The notes beneath the pieces were generated by a model that saw nothing but the letters and a program-made list of their open reading frames with translations, did not search any database and had not been told where the DNA came from. The translations under genes and the position numbers were made by a program. From contig JAIWNN010000110.1 in assembly GCA_020216805.1 (NCBI GenBank), positions 1 to 10,000 of the forward strand: a stretch of DNA of 10,000 nt, read 5' to 3'. Below, piece by piece: positions 1 to 6,603 of the stretch. How positions within the stretch are numbered: the stretch's first letter is position 1; every line of letters starts with the position of its first letter. The stretch is from Desulfarculus sp. GTDB taxonomy: Bacteria; Desulfobacterota; Desulfarculia; Desulfarculales; Desulfarculaceae.

Positions 1-157
1 GTGGACCTCCGTGCAAGAGTCTGGGTGACGCTCAATCACCAGTCTCCATGCTCGGAACCATGTGGACAACCTATTTAGCATCTACAGCTAGGGGTAATTG
101 GCGCGTCCCTTGGTCGGGACCAAATCCGAGCCGGATTCACCCCAGCGAGGAGTCGCC
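1..157. other. Left-edge region, no identifiable gene
   Basis: This leader contains no gene I can support. One plus-strand frame is open from base 1 to a TAG at 76-78 and could be the last 25 codons of a gene lying to the left, but the peptide matches no family I recognise. The stretch 71-100 is more AT-rich than its surroundings and could hold the promoter of the cupin gene, but I see no convincing -35/-10 pair. Confidence 0.3.
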
Positions 158-508
158 ATGATCCTGCGCAACCTCTCCCACCCCGAAGTGATGCTCACCC
201 GCTACCGCGCCCACGGCGGCGGCGTTGCCCACATGCTGCTCACCCACCCCCGCCTGGCCAGCCTGATGTTTCTGGCCCACGCCTCGATTCCGCCCGGTCA
301 TCGTCTGGATGGCCACGTCGACCCCATGGAGGAGATCTACATCGTGCTCAAGGGGCGGGGGGTGATGCGAGTGGACGCCGAGGAGCGCCCGGTGGGGCCC
401 GGAGACGCGGTGCACCTGCCCATCGGGGCCTGGCACGAACTGATCAATGACGGCGAGGAGACCCTGGAAATCCACGTGGTGGCCGGCCTGATTCCGGGCG
501 AGGAATAA
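158..508 (+). CDS. Small single-domain cupin protein
   Basis: A 116-residue protein of the cupin_2 type, a single small beta-barrel, probably cytoplasmic because no signal peptide is visible. Both cupin motifs can be read. Motif 1 runs G47-x5-H53-x-D55-x3-E59-x6-G66, with Asp where the canonical second metal-binding His would be. Motif 2 runs G82-x5-P88-x-G90-x2-H93-x3-N97, a perfect match. His53, Glu59 and His93 could still bind a metal, with Asp55 as a possible fourth ligand. The ATG at 158 is chosen because GAGGAG (147-152) lies five bases upstream; an in-frame TTG at 98 would add 20 residues without a comparable site. Small cupins have many roles (sugar or acid isomerases, dioxygenases, regulators), so the substrate cannot be named. 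It faces the cfa gene tail to tail and shares no operon with anything visible. Confidence 0.85.
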   Translation: MILRNLSHPEVMLTRYRAHGGGVAHMLLTHPRLASLMFLAHASIPPGHRLDGHVDPMEEIYIVLKGRGVMRVDAEERPVGPGDAVHLPIGAWHELINDGEETLEIHVVAGLIPGEE

Positions 509-633
509 ACGCGACCCCGCCCTGCGCCAGCCACCACCGGTCGGTGACCAGCTTCTTGCCCGGTCGGGCCGCCGGATCAGGCTAGAACGACCGGCTCAGA
601 CCCAGTCCCAAGCGCGGTTCAGCCCCGGAATCA
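509..633. other. Convergent intergenic spacer
   Basis: This spacer lies between the 3' ends of the cupin and cfa genes. It has short GC dyads, such as CACCG-GT-CGGTG near 535-546 and CCCG-GT-CGGG near 559-568, but none has a usable loop followed by a T-run. No intrinsic terminator can be called in either direction. The word CCGGTCGGTG (537-546) recurs at 1981-1990 on the other side of cfa. Confidence 0.3.
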
Positions 634-1782
634 TCAAGCGATCGTCGGGGCGGGCTGGCGCCAGCGGCGATAGCCCCCCTCCAATCCCCGCGGAGAGAGC
701 ACCACCTGCCAGAGCTGGATGCTGCGGGCCCGGAAGGCCCCGGCGCAGCTCAGGAGATAATATGACCACATCCGCCGGAAGCGTTCGTCGTAGCGGTCCT
801 TGAGGCGGGGCCAGGCCCTTTGGAAATTGTGGTGCCAGGCCATGAGGGTGCGGTCATAGTGGGAACCAAAGCTGTGCCAGTCCTCCAGCACCAGAAGCCC
901 TTCGCAGGCTTGGGCGATCTGCCGGACCGAGGGCAGCATGCCGTTGGGGAAGATGTAGGTGGATATCCAAGGGTCGGCCTGCACCGAAGAGTCGTTGCGT
1001 CCGATGGTGTGCAGGAGCAGGAGGCCGTCCTCCTCCAGGCAATTGACGACGGTGCGCATGAAGGTGCGGTAATTTTTATAGCCGACATGCTCGAACATGC
1101 CCACCGACACCACCCGGTCGAAACGCCCCTCCACGGCGCGGTAATCCTGGAGGCGGATCTCCACCGGCAAACCCTGGCAGCGCTGGCTGGCCAATTCCGC
1201 CTGGGGCTGGCTCACGGTGACCCCCACCACCCGCGCTCCGTATTCTTGGGCCGCGAAGCGGGCCAGCCCTCCCCAACCGCAACCGATGTCCAACAGCCGC
1301 ATCCCCGGCTTGAGCATCAGCTTGTGGCAGATGAGCCGCAACTTGCTTGCTTGCGCCTGGTCCAGGTCCGCGCAGCCATCCTCCCACCAGGCGCAACTGT
1401 AGTTCAGGTCCTGGTCGAGCATCGCCGCGAAGAGATCGTTGCCCAGGTTGTAATGGGCCTTGGCCACCTGATCGGCCCGACTGCGGCTCTGGCGGTTGCT
1501 CAGGCGCGCCACCAACCAGGCCCAGGCCTGGCCGGGGGAGAGCCTGATTTTCTCGTCCAGCCGGGCCCGCAGCAGGCGGTGGAAAAACTGGTCCAGGGCC
1601 TGACAGTCCCACCAGCCATCCATGTAGGACTCCCCCAGGGCCAGGGAGCCACCGGTCAGCACCCGGTAATACCAGCGCTGGTCATGGACCTGGATATCCC
1701 AAGGCCGATCGCCGTCAATCTCCACCTGGGCCTCGGCCAGGGTCCGCCTGGCCAGGCTTTCCAGGGAAGCTTGCCTGGGCAT
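634..1782 (-). CDS. cfa: Cyclopropane-fatty-acyl-phospholipid synthase
   Basis: The enzyme transfers a methylene group from S-adenosylmethionine to the double bond of unsaturated acyl chains in membrane phospholipids, and works at the inner membrane surface. At 382 residues it is the same length as E. coli Cfa as I know it. The small N-terminal domain includes GESYMDGWW (50-58). The SAM-binding loop LLDIGCGWGG is at 163-172. Active-site segments are recognisable by family alignment: NYSC with Cys130, GMFEHVG with Glu231, LLHTIG with His258, SHYDRTLMAW with Tyr309, and the C-terminal CAGAFRAR with Cys346. The ATG at 1782 is supported by a GGAGGAG-type site at about 1790-1797. It sits 243 bases beyond the cytochrome stop, so it probably has its own promoter. 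Cyclopropanation usually protects membranes against acid or other stress; any link to arsenic is only positional. Confidence 0.96.
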   Translation of the reverse strand: MPRQASLESLARRTLAEAQVEIDGDRPWDIQVHDQRWYYRVLTGGSLALGESYMDGWWDCQALDQFFHRLLRARLDEKIRLSPGQAWAWLVARLSNRQSRSRADQVAKAHYNLGNDLFAAMLDQDLNYSCAWWEDGCADLDQAQASKLRLICHKLMLKPGMRLLDIGCGWGGLARFAAQEYGARVVGVTVSQPQAELASQRCQGLPVEIRLQDYRAVEGRFDRVVSVGMFEHVGYKNYRTFMRTVVNCLEEDGLLLLHTIGRNDSSVQADPWISTYIFPNGMLPSVRQIAQACEGLLVLEDWHSFGSHYDRTLMAWHHNFQRAWPRLKDRYDERFRRMWSYYLLSCAGAFRARSIQLWQVVLSPRGLEGGYRRWRQPAPTIA

Positions 1783-2025
1783 GGCTTGCTCTCCTCCCCC
1801 AAACCGCGGCCCGGGAGCGGCGCCGAATCCTGGCGCCTGCGGCTCGCCGGCGCGCCCGCGGCCTTGATGCTTGTCCGATCGACAACGCCCTCAGGGCCTG
1901 CCTCCCACCCTACTTCTTCGAAGCGTCTGCGCGCAAGGCTTTGTCCATCGGAAGGCAGCCGTGGTCAACGCCGCCGCCGACCGGTCGGTGTCGGTGACGG
2001 CTCGGCGAGGTGAGGCATGCCAGGG
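1783..2025. other. Leader of cfa and spacer after the cytochrome gene
   Basis: No gene is visible in this 243-base gap. It holds several dyads. GGCGCC-N7-GGCGCC (1819-1837) can form a 6-bp hairpin in the cfa leader. TTGTC-CGATC-GACAA (1871-1885) is an operator-like interrupted palindrome. CCGACCGGTCGG (1977-1988) is a perfect 12-bp palindrome soon after the cytochrome stop. No T-run follows any of them, so none is called a terminator. No good sigma-70 promoter for cfa was found. Confidence 0.35.
1871..1885. promoter_or_regulatory. Interrupted palindrome upstream of cfa
   Basis: TTGTC and GACAA flank a five-base spacer (CGATC) about 90 bases before the cfa start codon. The arms match perfectly. 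A dimeric regulator could bind here, but I do not recognise the site as belonging to a named regulator, and a 5-bp arm can arise by chance. Confidence 0.25.
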
Positions 2026-3231
2026 TCAGTTGGCGATCAAGCTCGCGGTTCGGGTGATGCGGTGCAGGGGGTAGACGTTGCCCGGTCGGGGTTCATAGCG
2101 CAGGTCGACCTCGACCTTCCCCTGATGCACCCCCGGCGGCAGAGGAATCTCAAAAAGATCCTCCTTGGGCGCAAAGGGTTGGATGCTGGTGTCGCGCAGA
2201 AAACCCAGCTTCTTGTCCGGTCCCAACACCATCTGGCTGCCGCGCGAATCGCCGGCCTGAGGCATATAGATTCTCTCGGCGTGGAAGAAAGGCTTGCCGT
2301 CCGGCGTGTTGGCGGTCACCTCCAGGACCACCTTGGTCTTGGACGGTCAGCCATCCGGGATGCGATGGCCAGCCCGGCTGGTGATCTTGGTCCTGACGAC
2401 CATCATCGGTCTGATGTCACCATCTTTGGGCTGAAAACGATAGGCCATGGCCTGCACTTCCAGGGGCAGGGCTTGGCGCAACCGCTCCGCGGTCTCCGGA
2501 CGGTTGTTGAAATTGGGCGGCATGTAATGGTTGGAGCCCGGCATGTGGCAATCTTGACAGGTCTGACCGCCGCCGCTGGGGATGTAGCCGTGCAGGTAGC
2601 TGCCGTAGAGCGTGGCGCACTGAATGGGCGTCTCGAAATCCAACACCGGCCCCTGGCCATGACACTGGCCGCAGAACAAAGCGCTTTTCATGAAGGGGCT
2701 TTTCTTGATCGGCCGCCCGGGATGGTCGGGGATGTCGCGGCTGCCGTAAAGAACTCCCGGCTCGGGGCGGCCATGCACGATCGCCTTGTCGCCATGGCAG
2801 ACCACGCAGCCAATGTTGAGCTTGCGCACGGTGGCCTTGTCATCGGCCAACACCGCCCGGGCCAGCTCGGCCGCGGCCTGGTCCGAGGCTGGCAGCAGCT
2901 GGGGCAAATGGCACTTGGCGCATGGGAAATTGGCGGCGGCCGAGATCTTGGCCGGGTCCTTGATGGCCAGCGGCCCTCCCTTGAGATAGGGTCCCATGAT
3001 GATCCAGTCATCCATGCCCATCAGAGACCGGGCGTGGTGCGATCCCTCCCATTGCTGGTGAATGTCTTCGTGACACTCGCGGCAATTTGATGAATCATAG
3101 CGGGCGATCAGCCCGGCCAGGTCGTTCGCGGCGGTTTGGGATGCCGGCAACGGCCGTGGTGCGGCCCAGGTCAGCCACATGATGCCGAGCAAGCCCAGCG
3201 CCGACGCGCCGGCTTTTATTGCGCGCGACAT
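2026..3231 (-). CDS. Pentahaem c-type cytochrome with an in-frame TGA at codon 295
   Basis: The reading frame from ATG 3231 has 401 codons, of which codon 295 (2347-2349) is TGA. Before it lie a hydrophobic signal peptide or anchor (about residues 5-24) and five haem-binding CxxCH motifs: CRECH (50-54), CAKCH (104-108), CVVCH (142-146), CGQCH (187-191) and CQDCH (225-229). The protein should be periplasmic or extracytoplasmic and carry electrons, but its partner is unknown. The same frame continues after the TGA for 106 codons to 2026 with ordinary codon use and a beta-rich sequence (KVVLEVTANTPDGK), of the kind that follows GH-x-x-P-x-G in other multihaem cytochromes. The TGA therefore cuts one gene rather than separating two. 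If it acts as a stop, the product is 294 residues and keeps all five haem sites. The start at 3231 gives a sensible signal peptide, with GAAGGGG upstream; the frame is open further but would run through ccdA. It follows ccdA by 13 bases, fitting co-transcription with its likely maturation factors. Confidence 0.8.
2311..2332 (-). promoter_or_regulatory. Hairpin just after the in-frame TGA (possible SECIS-like element)
   Basis: On the minus strand GGTGGTC (2332-2326) and GACCGCC (2317-2311) pair over seven positions, one of them G-U, around the eight-base loop CTGGAGGT. The loop begins 22 bases after the TGA, in the range usual for bacterial SECIS elements. A competing hairpin, TCCAAGACC (2343-2335) with GGTCCTGGA (2329-2321), has one A-C mismatch and loop AAGGT, but sits closer to the TGA than usual. 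Neither loop begins with the G typical of bacterial SECIS elements. GC-rich coding DNA forms such stems by chance, so this is only suggestive. Confidence 0.25.
2347..2349 (-). other. In-frame TGA in the cytochrome gene: stop, error or selenocysteine
   Basis: On the minus strand the codons read GAT GGC TGA CCG TCC AAG. The reading frame is unchanged on both sides, so this is a single-codon interruption and not a frameshift. One base change from TGG or TGC would restore the frame. Hairpins lie directly downstream (see the next entry), so decoding as selenocysteine cannot be dismissed. No selA, selB, selC or selD is in the window. Confidence 0.75.
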
Positions 3232-3244
3232 CTGGTCCGCCCCT

Positions 3245-3949
3245 TCAGCCCTCCAGGAAGGGCATGACCGCGAAGTAAATCCCCAGCACGCCAATGGCCA
3301 CGCCGGCCGCCTTGCGGAACCATATTGACCCCGCCTGCATGGAGCCGTTGTCCAGGATGCGCTGCACCAGGGCGGTGGAGCTTCCCGCCACGGCGATGGG
3401 CAGGCTGTGACCGATGCCGAAGAGCGCAATCAGCAGCAAGCCGGTCATGATCTCCTGCTGCACGGTGATGATGGCCAGAATGGGGGCGATGAAGCCGAAG
3501 GTGCAGGAGCCGGAGAGCAGGCCATAGGCCAGCCCCAGGATGAAAGCTCCGCTGAGGCCCTTCACCTTCAACCTGGCCATCATCCCACCGGAAATGGAGC
3601 ATTGGGCCACCCCCAGCATGTCCAGGGCCACCCAGATCAGGACCGCGCCCACCAGGATGGTCCACCAGGAGCCCACGTCGCCCAGCATGCGCCCCAGCAG
3701 GGTGCAGGCCACCCCCACCGCGGCGATGGTCAGGAACAGGCCGCCGGTGAAGGCGAAGGCGTAGTGCGCTCCCCGCCAATGGTGCGCCGTGTCCCGCTGG
3801 CCGGCCACGTAACCCACCATCAGCGGGATGGAGGCCAAGTGGCAAGGGCTGAAGATCACGCTGACCATTCCCCACAGGAAACAGCCAACGGCGGCCAGGA
3901 AGCTTCCGCTGATCATCCAGGCGTTGAGAGTCAGGAAGAACTGATCCAT
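3245..3949 (-). CDS. ccdA: CcdA/DsbD-type transmembrane thiol-disulfide transporter
   Basis: A 234-residue inner-membrane protein of the CcdA family, which passes reducing equivalents from cytoplasmic thioredoxin to thiol proteins outside the membrane. About six hydrophobic helices are visible. The two family cysteines occur in their expected settings: SPCHLASIP (Cys36) and SGSCTFGFIAP (Cys149), the pair that cycles between dithiol and disulfide. Extra cysteines at 23, 82 and 117 are less conserved in kind. The length is that of a stand-alone CcdA without the periplasmic domains of DsbD. The ATG at 3949 follows the thioredoxin stop by ten bases, and its ribosome site (TAGGAG) overlaps that stop codon, so translation of the two is probably coupled. 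The partner order Trx-CcdA-cytochrome suggests reduction of apocytochrome CxxCH cysteines, though general extracytoplasmic thiol reduction is also possible. Confidence 0.92.
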   Translation of the reverse strand: MDQFFLTLNAWMISGSFLAAVGCFLWGMVSVIFSPCHLASIPLMVGYVAGQRDTAHHWRGAHYAFAFTGGLFLTIAAVGVACTLLGRMLGDVGSWWTILVGAVLIWVALDMLGVAQCSISGGMMARLKVKGLSGAFILGLAYGLLSGSCTFGFIAPILAIITVQQEIMTGLLLIALFGIGHSLPIAVAGSSTALVQRILDNGSMQAGSIWFRKAAGVAIGVLGIYFAVMPFLEG

Positions 3950-3959
3950 GCCGGCGCTC

Positions 3960-4364
3960 CTACTTCACCCCCAGTTTGGCCAAGGCCGCCTTGATGCTCT
4001 CCTTGTCCATGAACCCCAGGTGACGTCCCACTTCATTGCCCTGGGCGTCGTAGAAAATCTGGGTCGGGATGCCACGGACACGATACTTGTCCACTGCGGC
4101 GCGATCATAGCGCACATCGATGTAGGCGATCACCGCCTTGCCCGCGTACTCCTCCTTCAACTCTTCCAGAATGGGAGCCATCATCTTGCAAGGGATGCAG
4201 GCGCCGGCCCCCACGTCCACCAGGTTCACCATGCCCTTGATCGGCAGCTCCTGGCTGCTTCTCGCCGCGAACGGGCCCATGGTCATCATCGCCAGCAGCA
4301 AAAGCGGTACAGTTACAAACTTGGGCAGGGCCCGCATCCGGTTTACTCTTTCGATCAATTGCAT
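3960..4364 (-). CDS. Membrane-anchored thioredoxin-like protein (CIPC active site)
   Basis: A 134-residue thioredoxin-fold protein with an N-terminal hydrophobic segment (about residues 14-31) that should place the domain outside the inner membrane as a signal peptide or anchor. The active site is CIPC (56-59) rather than the usual CGPC. The cis-proline loop GIPTQIFYD (98-106) and the C-terminal GRHLGFMDKES complete the fold. With CcdA directly downstream it most likely forms a ResA/CcmG-like or general extracytoplasmic thiol-reduction pair. I prefer ATG 4364 because AAGGTGG precedes it by about five bases. GTG 4373 adds three residues and ATG 4337 removes nine, which would keep the hydrophobic segment. 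It is separated from pal by 89 bases holding a strong inverted repeat. No symbol is given because resA, ccmG and tlpA cannot be told apart here. Confidence 0.88.
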   Translation of the reverse strand: MQLIERVNRMRALPKFVTVPLLLLAMMTMGPFAARSSQELPIKGMVNLVDVGAGACIPCKMMAPILEELKEEYAGKAVIAYIDVRYDRAAVDKYRVRGIPTQIFYDAQGNEVGRHLGFMDKESIKAALAKLGVK

Positions 4365-4381
4365 GCTTTCCACCTTGGGGG

Positions 4382-4429
4382 CGGGGCATCGGCATGAACT
4401 GGGAAGGAGGGTTCAACGCCGATGCCCCG
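4382..4429. repeat. Perfect 12-bp inverted repeat between pal and the thioredoxin gene
   Basis: CGGGGCATCGGC (4382-4393) and GCCGATGCCCCG (4418-4429) are exact reverse complements around a 24-base loop. Inside the loop GAAC (4396-4399) pairs with GTTC (4411-4414), lengthening the hairpin after a small internal loop. In the transcribed (minus) direction the apical loop reads CCCTCCTTCCCA, which resembles the anti-Shine-Dalgarno tail of 16S rRNA. No T-run follows in either direction, so this is not a standard intrinsic terminator. It could be an mRNA processing or attenuation element, or a regulator site. Confidence 0.7.
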
Positions 4430-4453
4430 ACTAAGGGTGATGGTTTCAGGCTT

Positions 4454-4978
4454 CTACTTGATGACGAAATGGGCGCGGCGATTGGCGGCGTAGGCCTCCT
4501 CGGTGTGGCCCGGCACCAGCGGCCGCTCCTTGCCGTAGCTGACGGTCTCCATCCTCTGGGCGGCCACACCCATGGACTGCAAATAGGCCTTGGCCGCCAA
4601 TGCGCGCTTTTCGCCCAAGGCCAGGTTGTAGGCGGACGAGCCGCGCTCGTCGCAATGGCCCTCGATGATCACCGCCACCCCGGGGCGCTCCGTGAGGTAG
4701 GCCGCCTTGTCATTCAAGATCTGCCGGGCCTCGGGTCGCAGATCGTAGCGATCGAAATCGAAATGAATATCTTGGTTCTCGAACTGGGTCTTGAGTTGCG
4801 CTTCCCGGATCGCCTGCTGCTGGCGCAGGCGTTCGGCCGCGTCATCGGTTGGCGCTGGCGCGGGGGCCGTCGCCTCGGGTGTCGGGGTCGGCGTGCTGGC
4901 GCAACCAGCCAGGCCGAGCAGCAACAAAGCGCAGACGCCAAAGACCATCCATCCCAACTTGCCTTGATACCGTCGCAT
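4454..4978 (-). CDS. pal: Peptidoglycan-associated lipoprotein (Pal, OmpA-like domain)
   Basis: A 174-residue outer-membrane lipoprotein that tethers the outer membrane to peptidoglycan. The lipoprotein signal ends in LAGC with the lipidated Cys at residue 26, followed by a Pro/Thr-rich linker (29-43). A short charged helix (45-68) leads into IHFDFDRYDL (71-80). The OmpA_C domain carries EGHCDERG (106-113), whose Asp110 and Arg112 correspond to the diaminopimelate-binding residues of the family, and ends with ANRRAHFVIK. The length is close to E. coli Pal (173 as I know it). ATG 4978 has a purine-rich site (AAGAGGAAAGAG) directly upstream; a TTG at 5017 would put charged residues ahead of the signal peptide. 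Pal normally sits with tolB and ybgF; none is here, so this is an isolated copy inside an arsenic/redox cluster. A cysteine replaces the usual small residue in the EGHxDERG motif. Confidence 0.93.
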   Translation of the reverse strand: MRRYQGKLGWMVFGVCALLLLGLAGCASTPTPTPEATAPAPAPTDDAAERLRQQQAIREAQLKTQFENQDIHFDFDRYDLRPEARQILNDKAAYLTERPGVAVIIEGHCDERGSSAYNLALGEKRALAAKAYLQSMGVAAQRMETVSYGKERPLVPGHTEEAYAANRRAHFVIK

Positions 4979-5028
4979 CTCTTTCCTCTTTCGTTTTCCA
5001 GACCAAGGGTAAGGCAAGTCCCGGACCT

Positions 5029-6120
5029 TCAGGGCTTGCAGCTCACATGACAGACCCCGGTGGGGGTCTCCACCGCATACGGGAAATACTTGCGTTTGAA
5101 AACGAGGGCCACGTTGACCAGACTGATGAGCACCGGCACTTCCACCAAGGGGCCGATCACCGCCGCGAAGGCCTGGCCCGAATCCAATCCAAAGACCGCC
5201 ACCGCCACCGCGATGGCCAACTCGAAGTTGTTGCTGGCCGCGGTGAAGGACAGCGTGGTGGCTTGCTCATAGGTGGCCTTGGCCTTGATGGACAGCCAGA
5301 AGGAGACCAGGAACATCACCACGAAATAGATGCACAGGGGAATGGCCACCCGCACCACGTCCAGGGGCAGTTCCACGATGTACTCGCCCTTGAGCGAAAA
5401 CATGACCAGAATGGTGAACAAAAGGGCGATCAGGGTGATGGGGCTGATGCGGGGGATGAACTTCTCCTCGTACCACTGACGGCCCTTGGTCTGCAGCCCT
5501 ATGACCCGGCTGAGCACGCCGCCGATGAAGGGAACGCCTAGGTAGATGAAGACGCTCTCGGCGATCTGGCCGATGCCGATGTTCACCACCACTCCCTGCA
5601 GACCAAGCCACTGCGGCGCCAGGGTAATGAAGAACCAGGCGTAGACCGAGAAGAACAGCACCTGGAAGATGCTGTTGAAGGCCACCAGGCCGGCGCAGTA
5701 CTCGCGATCACCGGAGGCTAGGTCGTTCCAGACGATGACCATGGCGATGCAACGGGCCAGGCCGATCAGGATCAAACCCACCATGTATTCGTGGTGGCCG
5801 GAAAGGAAAGTCACGGCCAGGGCGAACATCAGCATGGGGCCGATGACCCAGTTTTGCACCAGGGACAGCGCCAGCACCCGGAAATTGCGAAACACCTGGC
5901 CCAGCTGTTCATACTTCACTTTCGCCAGGGGAGGGTACATCATCAGGATTAGGCCAATGGCGATGGGAATATTGGTGGTGCCGACCGAGAAGTGATTGAT
6001 CACTTCCCGCACCCCTGGGTGCAGCCAACCCCAGCCCACCCCCACCAACATGGCCAGAAAAATCCAAAGCGTCAGGAAACGGTCCAGAAAGGACAGCTTC
6101 TTGATACCTGGTTCAGTCAC
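5029..6120 (-). CDS. acr3: Arsenite efflux transporter, ACR3 family
   Basis: A 363-residue inner-membrane carrier that exports arsenite (and possibly antimonite) using the proton gradient. About ten hydrophobic helices can be traced. The family cysteine is in [18 protein letters not shown] (Cys124), and the essential helix glutamate is in [15 protein letters not shown] (Glu300); these correspond to Cys129 and Glu305 of the Alkaliphilus Acr3. The start is GTG at 6120, with AAGGAGAG about six bases upstream; no ATG fits as well. It follows arsC by 27 bases, the classic arsC-acr3 arrangement that couples arsenate reduction with export. The last ten residues, GVCHVSCKP preceded by Thr, form an unusual cysteine- and histidine-containing tail after the last helix. 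Some genomes label this family arsB, but the sequence is of the ACR3 type and not the unrelated ArsB. Confidence 0.97.
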   Translation of the reverse strand: MTEPGIKKLSFLDRFLTLWIFLAMLVGVGWGWLHPGVREVINHFSVGTTNIPIAIGLILMMYPPLAKVKYEQLGQVFRNFRVLALSLVQNWVIGPMLMFALAVTFLSGHHEYMVGLILIGLARCIAMVIVWNDLASGDREYCAGLVAFNSIFQVLFFSVYAWFFITLAPQWLGLQGVVVNIGIGQIAESVFIYLGVPFIGGVLSRVIGLQTKGRQWYEEKFIPRISPITLIALLFTILVMFSLKGEYIVELPLDVVRVAIPLCIYFVVMFLVSFWLSIKAKATYEQATTLSFTAASNNFELAIAVAVAVFGLDSGQAFAAVIGPLVEVPVLISLVNVALVFKRKYFPYAVETPTGVCHVSCKP

Positions 6121-6147
6121 CGCATCTCTCCTTGCCAGGTCTTGACG

Positions 6148-6579
6148 TCAGGAATCCAAGGACTCCGGCAGCCGCTCCACCATGGATCGGATCTCGTCGC
6201 GCACCCGGCGGTAGTGGCCCAGGGCCTCCTCCTCGCTGGCGGCGCCGGCGGCCAAATACGGCGGATCGTCGAAGCCCTTGTGAACCCGCTTGGCCACGCC
6301 GGGAAACAACGGGCAGGACTCGCGGGCGTTGTCGCAGAGAGTCACCACCCAGTCCCAAGGCTGGCCGACGAATGGATCGATGGTTTTGCTGGTCTGGCCG
6401 GAGATGTCAACGCCGATCTCGGCCATGACCTTGACCGCGCGCGGATCCACGGACTTGGGCTCCACCCCGGCGCTGTGGGCCTCGAACTCGGCGCCACGCA
6501 GGGCGTTGGTCAAGCCCTCGGCCATCTGGCTGCGACAGGAGTTGCCGGTGCACAAATAAAGGATGCGACGTTTATTCAT
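6148..6579 (-). CDS. arsC: Arsenate reductase, thioredoxin-coupled (LMW-PTP fold)
   Basis: A 143-residue cytoplasmic enzyme that reduces arsenate to arsenite for export by Acr3. The phosphatase-like P-loop CTGNSCRS starts at Cys10 and includes Cys15 and Arg16. The redox pair Cys82 and Cys89 lies in VVTLCDNARESCPLFPG. These positions are the same as in Staphylococcus aureus pI258 ArsC, in which Cys10, Cys82 and Cys89 relay the disulfide that thioredoxin then reduces. SAGVEPKSVDPRAVKVM is also typical. The ATG at 6579 is the only reasonable start, although its ribosome site (GGCGGG, about nine bases away) is weak. It follows the first arsC-like gene by 24 bases and precedes acr3 by 27, so the three probably share a transcript from the promoter near 7100. 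Confidence 0.96.
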   Translation of the reverse strand: MNKRRILYLCTGNSCRSQMAEGLTNALRGAEFEAHSAGVEPKSVDPRAVKVMAEIGVDISGQTSKTIDPFVGQPWDWVVTLCDNARESCPLFPGVAKRVHKGFDDPPYLAAGAASEEEALGHYRRVRDEIRSMVERLPESLDS

Positions 6580-6603
6580 GACAATTAACCCGCCGAACCT
6601 GAA

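Noticed and set aside
820..2013. Long plus-strand open frame of 397 codons opposite cfa
   Set aside because: It is the antisense shadow of cfa, has low-complexity His/Gly/Gln-rich translation, and no ribosome site or family match.
2026..2331. Separate 101-codon gene after the TGA, starting at GTG 2331
   Set aside because: It is in the same frame as the cytochrome, lacks a ribosome site, and begins inside a beta-strand; it is better read as the cytochrome's C-terminal part.
2017..3090. Plus-strand open frame of 357 codons opposite the cytochrome gene
   Set aside because: The minus strand encodes five CxxCH motifs and a signal peptide there; the plus frame has no recognisable domain.
3216..3875. 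Minus-strand open frame of 219 codons overlapping ccdA in another frame
   Set aside because: Its Gly/His/Arg-rich translation is typical of an out-of-frame read of GC-rich DNA, and ccdA is clearly real.
4382..4429. Intrinsic terminator after pal
   Set aside because: The stem is strong but no T-run follows on either strand, so a Rho-independent terminator is not supported.
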